From positions 1-29,283 of the forward strand of contig JBFLVQ010000035.1 in assembly GCA_040758525.1 (NCBI GenBank): a stretch of 29,283 bases of DNA. Direction: 5' to 3'. Under the pieces are notes generated by a model. It had not been told where the DNA came from. It worked only from the letters and a program-made list of their open reading frames with translations, and searched no databases. This document shows, piece after piece, positions 1 to 6,635 of this stretch; position 1 is the stretch's first letter, and each line of letters opens with the position of its first letter. Position numbers and translations under genes: made by a program. Source of the DNA: JBFLVQ01 sp040758525 (GTDB lineage Bacteria; Acidobacteriota; Blastocatellia; Chloracidobacteriales; JADJPF01).

Positions 1-1256
1 GTATTTACATCACCTTTGGACCTCCTGATGAGATCGAGTCACACCCGGCTGGTGGCCCTTATGAGCGACCATTTTATGAGGGTGGTGGTAGCACCTCTAC
101 CTATCCTTTTGAGATCTGGTTCTATCGCTATTTAGAGGGTGTCGGTTCTGGTGTTGAGATTGAGTTTGTCGATCCTACAATGTCAGGAGAATTTCGTATT
201 GCGCGTAGTCCAGATGAGAAGGACGCGCTTCTATATGTACCTAATGCAGGTCTCAACTACTTTGAGTCGCTCGGTCTGTCCAGTAAAACTGATCGTGTAG
301 CATTCAACCCTGGCAACCGTGATCGCTTACCTTATGGTCGCCGCATTCAGGACAGTCCATTTGAGAGACTACAACTTTATGCCAATCTGCAAAAAGCTCC
401 TAAGGTTAAGTTCAGTGATCTACAGGCAAGAGTAAGCGAGCCAACCGTACAGTTTGATGTCCTACCATTTGCTGTACGTACCGATTTCTTAAGGGTAAGC
501 GATACCTCTGTGGTCACCTCCTTTACCCTGCAGCTTGATCATGGCGATCTCTCATACAAGAACATTGGTGGTATTGCACAGGCAACCGTCAATGTTCATG
601 CTCGTATTACCGCGCTTTCTGGTCGCAAGGCTGGTATCTTTGAGGATGTTGTAGAAACACGTTGCCGTGAGGATGAGTTGGCTTTGGATGCCAAACGTAG
701 CTCTGTCTATCAGAAGAATGTCATTCTCGAACCAGGTCGCTACAAAGTTGATGTGGTAGTAAGAGACATTGTCAGTGGACATACTGGTATTGTCCATCAG
801 GGATTCGAAGTGCCACAGTATGGTTCAGAAAAACTCCAATCAAGCACACTGATCATTGCTGATCAGGTTGAATCTCTAAAAGGGCAAGTAGCCGCAGGAC
901 AGTTTGTCTTTGGTGCTAACAAGGTTCGTCCCAATGTCTCACAACGTTTCAAACAGAATCAGTCATTGGGTATCTATGTACAGGCATACAATGTACAGAT
1001 AGACCAGGCTTCACTAAAACCCTCTGTGACCGCCGAGTATATAATCAGCAAGCAGGGCAAAGAGATTGCACGTCTAAAAGAGGATGGGAAATCACCAACA
1101 GTAGATCTAGATGGCAATGGCCAGCAGATCACGCTTGGTCGTATGTTCTCTTTGAGGGATTTTGAGCCTGGCGATTATGAGGTCGTCACCCGTATTACCG
1201 ATCATGTTTCTGGGCAGACGATTGAGCCAAAGGGTGTATTCACAGTAGTCAAGTAA
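1..1256 (+). CDS. GWxTD domain-containing protein (5' partial)
   Basis: The reading frame is open from base 3, so the gene starts before the window and only its C-terminal ~417 residues are present. The first ~60 residues (YITFGPPDEIESHP..., then an FEIWFYRYLEG stretch and EFVDPTMSGEFR) match the style of the GWxTD domain, common in Acidobacteriota and Bacteroidota and of unknown biochemical function. The rest is beta-rich, with repeated segments of the form 'pGxYxvxvxvxDxxSGxt' near the middle and the end, suggesting two or more Ig-like or fibronectin-like modules. Such proteins are usually exported, but the N-terminus that would carry a signal peptide is missing. It converges on nfi, with a hairpin terminator in between. 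Family assignment is fairly sure; the role is unknown. Confidence 0.75.
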   Translation, partial: IYITFGPPDEIESHPAGGPYERPFYEGGGSTSTYPFEIWFYRYLEGVGSGVEIEFVDPTMSGEFRIARSPDEKDALLYVPNAGLNYFESLGLSSKTDRVAFNPGNRDRLPYGRRIQDSPFERLQLYANLQKAPKVKFSDLQARVSEPTVQFDVLPFAVRTDFLRVSDTSVVTSFTLQLDHGDLSYKNIGGIAQATVNVHARITALSGRKAGIFEDVVETRCREDELALDAKRSSVYQKNVILEPGRYKVDVVVRDIVSGHTGIVHQGFEVPQYGSEKLQSSTLIIADQVESLKGQVAAGQFVFGANKVRPNVSQRFKQNQSLGIYVQAYNVQIDQASLKPSVTAEYIISKQGKEIARLKEDGKSPTVDLDGNGQQITLGRMFSLRDFEPGDYEVVTRITDHVSGQTIEPKGVFTVVK

Positions 1257-1283
1257 AACTGAAACGATCGAATCTTTTATCAG

Positions 1284-1330
1284 TAGGCGATGGACAGAAA
1301 GTAATCTGCCTATCGCCTATTCTACTTTTT
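1284..1330 (+). terminator. Intrinsic terminator after the GWxTD gene
   Basis: An 8-bp perfect stem, TAGGCGAT (1284-1291) with ATCGCCTA (1312-1319), encloses a second short stem CAGA/TCTG. It is followed by a T-rich tract (TTCTACTTTTTC). The 3' arm overlaps the stop codon of the convergent nfi gene. The opposite strand has no T-run, so it probably works mainly for the + transcript. Confidence 0.6.
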
Positions 1331-2015
1331 CTTCCTTGCTTCCTGCTTCACGACGTAACTGATTCACTAGTAAGTGTGCTTGGCGAGTAGGTTCAGGAAT
1401 ACGATAGCCTTTAACAGTTCGCATCGTTAGAGCAATAGCGTCCTCTAACTCTATACGATGTCCTACCGATATGTAGACAGGATTGACTTTCCGTTTTGTG
1501 CGTAATGCAACTCCTATTTTTTCTCCACGATCGATAAGCGCAGCAGTGCTACCAGCCTCTTCTGCTAGATCTTTGTATCGACCAACGAGAATAGTCTTAG
1601 CACAGCCTATAGATGGTTTATCTAAAAATAGCCCCATATGTGAAGCAACACCTAAACGGCGTGGGTGTGCAATCCCTTGACCATCAAACATTACTACATC
1701 TGGCTCGACAGTGAGCTTCTCCCAAGCCGCTAATAGTGGTGGTGCCTCACGAAATGAGAGCAGTCCAGGTATGTAAGGAAATTGTGCTTCGGTTACTACA
1801 CTGGCGTGTGCTACCACAGTAACTGTATTTATATCAAGTACCACAAAAGCAGCGTAAACAATATTAGAATACTTTTCAAAAGAGATATCTGCACCTGCCA
1901 CCAACCGCACTTCTTGGGTTAATTTTTCCTCTTGCACTTGCCTACGCAATTGTTGTTGAAGTTCAATTGCAGTGGTAGGATTGACATCCCAGGCGTGGAG
2001 CTTTTTATAATCCAT
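1317..2015 (-). CDS. nfi: Endonuclease V (deoxyinosine 3'-endonuclease)
   Basis: At 232 residues this is the normal family length. Endonuclease V nicks DNA at the second phosphodiester bond 3' of deoxyinosine in repair of deaminated adenine; homologues can also cut inosine-containing RNA. The metal-binding acidic residues fall where expected: D43 in VAGADISF, E90 in YIPGLLSFREAP and D111 in VVMFDGQG. The PYIPG wedge loop around Y81 and H117 (AHPRR) are also present, as is the conserved segment SIGCAKTILVG. The start is the ATG at 2015. An AAGGA-like site lies upstream but is rather far (~12 nt). The gene is divergent from the prenyltransferase gene, with a 55-bp shared upstream region. It appears intact and monocistronic. 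Confidence 0.95.
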   Translation of the reverse strand: MDYKKLHAWDVNPTTAIELQQQLRRQVQEEKLTQEVRLVAGADISFEKYSNIVYAAFVVLDINTVTVVAHASVVTEAQFPYIPGLLSFREAPPLLAAWEKLTVEPDVVMFDGQGIAHPRRLGVASHMGLFLDKPSIGCAKTILVGRYKDLAEEAGSTAALIDRGEKIGVALRTKRKVNPVYISVGHRIELEDAIALTMRTVKGYRIPEPTRQAHLLVNQLRREAGSKEEKVE

Positions 2016-2042
2016 TGTTGTATACTTTCCTTTTCATATAAT
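2015..2042 (+). promoter_or_regulatory. Candidate sigma-70 promoter for the prenyltransferase gene
   Basis: TTGTTG (2015-2020), a 16-bp spacer and a perfect TATAAT (2037-2042) would start transcription near 2049. That leaves a ~22-nt leader carrying GAGG (2059-2062), 8 nt before the ATG at 2071. The -35 overlaps the nfi start region. The -10 and the ribosome site are convincing; the -35 is only half consensus. Confidence 0.45.
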
Positions 2043-2070
2043 TGCCTATATCACGGTTGAGGTAAATCAT

Positions 2071-2931
2071 ATGACGGTTGCGAGAAATCTAAAAATCACC
2101 TTAGAGATGATTAAGATTGAACACACACTGTTTGCGCTGCCGTTTGCCTTATTGGGTGCATTGCTAGCTGCGCGAGGATTGCCTCCTTGGGAGAAGCTTC
2201 TTTGGATCACTCTCTGTATGGTAGGGGCACGTTCTGCCGCAATGGCTTTCAATCGGTTGGTTGATCGCGACTATGATGCCGCCAATTCGCGTACACGTAT
2301 GCGTGCACTGCCGGCTGGATTACTCTCAACACGGTTTGTTTGGGTATTTACAGTTGCTGCCAGTATGCTCTTTCTCTTTTCTGCAGCTATGCTCAACTAT
2401 TTAACTTTGCTGCTTGCCCCAGTTGCGCTTGCTTCCGTACTCTGCTATTCCTACACCAAACGTTTTACATCACTTTCACATCTGGTACTGGGTTGGTGTT
2501 TAGCGATTGCGCCCAGTGGAGCATGGATTGCGATACGTGGCGAATTTGCTTTGCCGCCGCTACTGCTTTCGTTAGTAGTAATGTTATGGACAGCAGGCTT
2601 TGATATTATTTATGCTTGCCAAGATTATCAGTTTGATTGTCAGGCTGGGCTATATTCAATCCCACAACGTTTAGGTATTAGTCGTGCTCTTTGGGTTGCA
2701 CGCCTATTACACCTGTTGATGTTTATTACACTAGTTATACTCTTTCTGGTTGCGCACTTTGCTTGGCTAGGTGCGCTTGGAGTGCTGCTGGCGGCGATGT
2801 TGCTGGTGCGTCAGCACAGCCTAGTAAAGGTTAATGATCTATCGCGCTTAGATGCAGCCTTCTTTACTACCAATGCAATGTTGAGCGTCATTCTGCTCAT
2901 TACAATGGGCAGCGATCTTTTCCTATTCTAG
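2071..2931 (+). CDS. mqnP: UbiA-family prenyltransferase, probably MqnP type
   Basis: This is an integral membrane aromatic prenyltransferase of 286 residues with about eight hydrophobic segments. The first Asp-rich motif is NRLVDRDYD (N61, D65, D69) followed by NSRTRMRALPAG. The second is DIIYACQDYQFD (D178, D185, D189) followed by SIPQRLG. These bind the Mg-pyrophosphate of the prenyl donor. The form of both motifs resembles the 'UbiA-like' group that serves the futalosine menaquinone route (MqnP), rather than MenA. That is a family-level inference, since no other mqn gene is in the window, and 4-hydroxybenzoate prenyltransferase UbiA is the alternative. The ATG start has GAGG 8 nt upstream. 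The next gene follows on the same strand after 35 bp. Confidence 0.85.
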   Translation: MTVARNLKITLEMIKIEHTLFALPFALLGALLAARGLPPWEKLLWITLCMVGARSAAMAFNRLVDRDYDAANSRTRMRALPAGLLSTRFVWVFTVAASMLFLFSAAMLNYLTLLLAPVALASVLCYSYTKRFTSLSHLVLGWCLAIAPSGAWIAIRGEFALPPLLLSLVVMLWTAGFDIIYACQDYQFDCQAGLYSIPQRLGISRALWVARLLHLLMFITLVILFLVAHFAWLGALGVLLAAMLLVRQHSLVKVNDLSRLDAAFFTTNAMLSVILLITMGSDLFLF

Positions 2932-2966
2932 TAGTAAATGTTAATAGCGGGTTGAGGAGGTGAGAT

Positions 2967-3539
2967 ATGCTTACCAGACTATTGTTGATACTCTGTGGGC
3001 TGAACTTGGTTGTAACACTGGCAGTGGCAAGTCCATTTCAAACTGATGAAATTGTAAAAGTAGAAGCTAGTAAAATAGAACAATGGGGTAAAGAGCCTAT
3101 CTTAATCAAAGCAGTGCGTGAACAGAATGCCAAGAAAAAGACGCTTGCTGAAATTAAGGCGCTCGATAAGATCTGGATGAATCCAGATAATGATGAGCGT
3201 ATAAAAACCTTCTTGAACAATTCAGCGGCAGCCCGATTAAAAGAGTTAAAAGCCTCCAATCCTGCTTACCTAGAATCCTTTGTTATGGATAACCAAGGCG
3301 CAATCGTTTGTATGACCGATAAAACCTCCGACTATTGGCAAGGGAATGAGGATAAGTGGATAAAGTCTTTCAATGATGGTAAGGGGCAGATTTATATAGA
3401 TAAACCCCAATATGACAATAGCACCAAACGGGTGCTATTGCATATATCTGTACCTGTTATTGATACAAGCAAGACTATTGGTGTGCTCACAGTAGGCGTA
3501 GATCTGGAAGTTCTCAAGGCGAGTCAATCAGCAAAGTAA
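2967..3539 (+). CDS. Small secreted Cache/PDC-like sensor-domain protein
   Basis: The protein has 190 residues. Residues 1-22 form a signal peptide (LLLILCGLNLVVTLAVA, likely cut before SPF). The mature part reads like a single PDC/Cache-type ligand-binding fold: an N-terminal helix, then FVMDNQGAIVCMTDKTSDYWQG, a 'Y.D.P.YD' segment, SVPVIDTSKTIGVLTVGVDLE and a short tail. In known proteins this fold is the extracytoplasmic part of chemoreceptors and sensor kinases. Here there is no transmembrane helix after it and no output domain, so it would be free in the periplasm. A near-perfect ribosome site (AGGAGGTG) lies just upstream of the ATG. It may be cotranscribed with the prenyltransferase gene. 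The fold is inferred from pattern; its ligand and partner are unknown. Confidence 0.7.
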   Translation: MLTRLLLILCGLNLVVTLAVASPFQTDEIVKVEASKIEQWGKEPILIKAVREQNAKKKTLAEIKALDKIWMNPDNDERIKTFLNNSAAARLKELKASNPAYLESFVMDNQGAIVCMTDKTSDYWQGNEDKWIKSFNDGKGQIYIDKPQYDNSTKRVLLHISVPVIDTSKTIGVLTVGVDLEVLKASQSAK

Positions 3540-3548
3540 TACTAAAGA

Positions 3549-3582
3549 GCAGAGCAGCATGTTTTAAGATATGCGGCTCTGC
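3549..3582. terminator. Hairpin between convergent genes, probable bidirectional terminator
   Basis: GCAGAGC-A-GCAT pairs with ATGC-G-GCTCTGC (one mismatch) around a 10-nt loop. It lies between the stop codons of the Cache-like gene (+) and the RNase E/G gene (-). T-tracts are weak on both sides (TCTTTAGTATTACTTT on the - side), so termination may be partial. Confidence 0.5.
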
Positions 3583-3600
3583 CTGATACGTGAATTTACA

Positions 3601-6411
3601 TCAAAGTATTACAAAGTCATAACGCTCTTGGTGAACTGATTCATCACCTTTGAGCATAACCGTGCAGCCAAAGTAGGCTTCAATTTCGCCAAAGACCCTT
3701 CTCTCAGGGCCACGCAATGCCTCGGCGATCTCTGGATTGACTCGTAAAATTACTTCCGAACCAGGATTCAATTCAGAGTCGGCAGAGATACGTCTGGCTT
3801 CGGCAAGAATTTCGTAGCAGATCGTCTGAGGTGATTTCACCAGCCCTGCTCCTTGACAGTAAGGACAAGGAGTACAAAGTGTTCGTTCCAGACTCTGACG
3901 TACACGCTTGCGAGTTATTGCTACCAGACCAAAATCATTAAATTGAAGAATCTTTGATGGTGAACGATCAGCTTTTAACTCTGCCTCTAAGGCTTGCATT
4001 ACACGCTGGCGATTCTTGCGCTCTTCCATATCAATAAAATCGAGCACAATTATTCCACCTAAATCTCGCAACCTGATTTGACGCACAATCTCTTTGACCG
4101 CTTCCAAATTGGTCTTAGTGATAGTGTCTTCCAAACGATTCGACCTGCCAACAAATTTTCCTGTATTAACGTCGATCGCAACAAGTGCTTCAGTCTGGTT
4201 AATTACAATATAACCACCCGAACGTAGCCAAACTCTTGGTTTAATTGCCCTGTCGATCTCTTCTTGCACACCATACTCTTCAAAGATCGGCTTCTTCCAG
4301 GTATAGAGTTTTACACGCTTGACCAGCTTGGGCTGGAAACGATTGACAAAATCGACTACGCGCGCATACTCCAGTTCATTGTCTACACGGATTGCAATGA
4401 TATCATCGGAAATCTGATCTCGTAATATACGTTGCACAAGATCTAGTTCACGATAGACCAACGTAGGAGCCTTGGTACGTTCTGCCTTACGACGTATATC
4501 TTGCCAAGTACGCACTAAGTACATCATATCGTCATAAAGTTCTTGTTCTGTATGTCCCTCACAAGCGGTACGTACAATAAAGCCACCAGGAGGCTTTTCC
4601 CGTTCTCTTAGCGAGAGCATGATCTTCTTAAGGCGCAACCGTTCGCTGTCAGATGGGATCTTACGTGATACACCTATATGATTGACGGTTGGCATATAGA
4701 CCAGATAACGGCCTGGCAGTGCGATATGTGAAGTAATACGAGCGCCTTTCAATGCGATCGGTTCTTTGGCGATCTGTACAACGATCTCCTGACCTTCACG
4801 CAACAGATCGGTAATGCCTGGAGGATAATGGCGACGATCACCATTGGTAGGTTCCTTAGGCATCGGTTCAGCCTTTTCTGGTGCAGGGCTATCTTCAGAA
4901 GGTACTGGAGGAATTGGACGAGGAGACGATGCTGAAGAACCACCACGCCGCCCACGCCGCCGGCCACCACGCCTAGAGGCAAAATTGCCTCGCCGATTAT
5001 GTACATGCACTTTGGCTGAGCCTTCAGGTGGTTGTTTGCCTGACCCATCGGGTTCACCACCATCTGTGGCAAGATCTGATGAAAGACTCTGTTCTTCGGA
5101 AAGACCATTCTCAGCAGAGGTATCTTCGCGGGTTGTTTCTGTATGAGCCTGTATGGTCTCGGCAGACGCCTCTTTCTGCTCTTCAGCGGCTTGCTCAGTT
5201 GGTAGTTCTGCGCTGAATTCATTATGAGCTTGAGCCGTTGTGGAGAGAGGGAGTTCTTGTTGTAATACTGCCTCTTCATCCACTACACGCTGTAGATTGG
5301 TGTCAGGCTGCCATTGTGCTTGTAATGAGCCTACACGGACTTCTGGTTCAGCGATGGGAATAATGGGTGGCATCTCAAATTCTGAACGACGAATCTCGTC
5401 AACAATCTTCTTCTGCAGGATCGCATCTTTCAATAGTTCTCCTGCTTCTGCGATCTCATCATCAACAATACGCTCGAATTGAGGCTCAGCTACAATAGCC
5501 TCTACGACAGGTTCTTCGGCTGCTCCTTTCTTACCACGTCGTCGTGATGCTGCCTTCTTCTTAGGCTCTTTGCGACTACGACGGCGTTTGTTGACTGGCT
5601 CTGTCTCCTCTTCCAGAGCTGTCACAACCTCATTTTCAGCAACCGGATTAGACTCTAGGATAGCCTCTACAGGAGTATATTCATCTGGCTGAATGGGTGC
5701 TGATTCTACTGGTGCAGACTCGACAATCGCTTCCACCGGTTCTGGCTCATCCTGGATACGGATAAAATCGTTGCTAGGGGGAGGAATAATAACTTGTGGG
5801 TGTGAATAGCTGGCTTGCTCCTCAGGTTGCTTTTGGGCTTCTTTCTCGGTCTGTTCTTCGGCAGCAAGAGGAACTATAGAGTAATCCTCTTCATCCTCAA
5901 ATTCAGAGAATTCAGCACTCTCTTTTTCCTCTTCTTCCTCTGCTATTTCCCCTAATTCTGCTGTTTCTTCCCCTTCTTCCAAAGGTAGCTCAGCCGGCGT
6001 ACTAGCCAACTCAACAGGGGGAGAGGTTGGTTGATGGCGCTCTTCCACTGCTCGCAGTGGCTCGCGACGATCTTCACGAGGCTCTCTTACCTCCCTATTT
6101 TCTCTTGCCTCTCTCGCCTCTGGTCTTGTTTCCGAGACATCCTTGAGTTCACCAATCGGTTCAAACTCTTCTATACCCTCTTCTTCGAAAAAGTCCGAGA
6201 CATATAAAAAGGCATCACGTTCCAAGCCAATATTTACAAAGGCTGATTGCATACCAGGCAGTACCTTCATTACACGTCCTTTATAGATACTGCCAGCCAT
6301 ACCTTGTGACTCATCACTACGTTCTACATAGTATTCCGTAACAATACCATCCTCAACGATGGCCACTTTCTTTTCATGTGCACTGGAGCTAATAATCATC
6401 TCTTTCGCCAT
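3601..6411 (-). CDS. rne: Ribonuclease E/G family endoribonuclease with a giant insertion in the S1 domain
   Basis: The protein has 936 residues. It would cut single-stranded RNA in mRNA decay and rRNA/tRNA processing. The S1 fold starts at residues ~36-75 (GSIYKGRVMKVLPGMQSAFVNIG...AFLYVSD) and resumes at ~534 (LLREGQEIVVQIAKEP). The ~455 residues between are low complexity: acidic Glu/Pro/Ala-rich, a basic patch KRRRSRKEPKKKAASRRR (~275-292), more acidic sequence, then an Arg/Gly-rich block (~473-491). The catalytic core is intact: VAIDVNTGKF with D747, VLDFIDM with D791/D794, and the zinc-link CPYC (C849/C852). There is no long C-terminal scaffold, so the insertion may take that role (inference). 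GAGG lies 9 nt before the ATG. It is last in the mre block; rng is an alternative name. Confidence 0.93.
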   Translation of the reverse strand: MAKEMIISSSAHEKKVAIVEDGIVTEYYVERSDESQGMAGSIYKGRVMKVLPGMQSAFVNIGLERDAFLYVSDFFEEEGIEEFEPIGELKDVSETRPEAREARENREVREPREDRREPLRAVEERHQPTSPPVELASTPAELPLEEGEETAELGEIAEEEEEKESAEFSEFEDEEDYSIVPLAAEEQTEKEAQKQPEEQASYSHPQVIIPPPSNDFIRIQDEPEPVEAIVESAPVESAPIQPDEYTPVEAILESNPVAENEVVTALEEETEPVNKRRRSRKEPKKKAASRRRGKKGAAEEPVVEAIVAEPQFERIVDDEIAEAGELLKDAILQKKIVDEIRRSEFEMPPIIPIAEPEVRVGSLQAQWQPDTNLQRVVDEEAVLQQELPLSTTAQAHNEFSAELPTEQAAEEQKEASAETIQAHTETTREDTSAENGLSEEQSLSSDLATDGGEPDGSGKQPPEGSAKVHVHNRRGNFASRRGGRRRGRRGGSSASSPRPIPPVPSEDSPAPEKAEPMPKEPTNGDRRHYPPGITDLLREGQEIVVQIAKEPIALKGARITSHIALPGRYLVYMPTVNHIGVSRKIPSDSERLRLKKIMLSLREREKPPGGFIVRTACEGHTEQELYDDMMYLVRTWQDIRRKAERTKAPTLVYRELDLVQRILRDQISDDIIAIRVDNELEYARVVDFVNRFQPKLVKRVKLYTWKKPIFEEYGVQEEIDRAIKPRVWLRSGGYIVINQTEALVAIDVNTGKFVGRSNRLEDTITKTNLEAVKEIVRQIRLRDLGGIIVLDFIDMEERKNRQRVMQALEAELKADRSPSKILQFNDFGLVAITRKRVRQSLERTLCTPCPYCQGAGLVKSPQTICYEILAEARRISADSELNPGSEVILRVNPEIAEALRGPERRVFGEIEAYFGCTVMLKGDESVHQERYDFVIL

Positions 6412-6635
6412 TGGTCTTTTCCTCTTTTCCGGGTCCGGCAGGTATACTTTGGCTTTCAGTTCCGGCTTAGGCGGGTGGCTTTGCAGATCTGCTGCTCACG
6501 TACGATTACTTTTGCACGGGCGCATCGCTGCTAATGGAGACTGCAATGGCGAATAGCAAGGTTGCAGTACTCTATAACGATAAAACCGTTCAACGCCATG
6601 AAGGCTAAAACTGAAATCGGCAGCAGGTTACCCCA
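6412..6635 (-). other. 224-bp leader region upstream of the RNase E/G gene
   Basis: No gene is visible here. On the - strand it forms the 5' leader of the RNase gene. It has an inverted repeat CTGCAA (6541-6546)/TTGCAG (6562-6567) and ends in GAGG-N9-ATG. No clear promoter is recognisable. E. coli rne is autoregulated through its long leader; the length here would allow something similar, but that is only inference. Confidence 0.35.

Noticed and set aside
2016..2070. Riboswitch before the prenyltransferase gene
   Set aside because: The predicted leader is only about 22 nt, too short for a riboswitch.
4749..5279. 176-residue open frame on the - strand inside the RNase E/G gene
   Set aside because: It overlaps the low-complexity insert in another frame of the same strand, has no ribosome site, and its composition simply reflects the shifted repeats.
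4844..5482. Several + strand open frames opposite the RNase E/G insert
   Set aside because: They are shadows of the Glu/Arg-rich coding sequence, with unnatural Arg/Pro/Ser-rich translations and no start signals.
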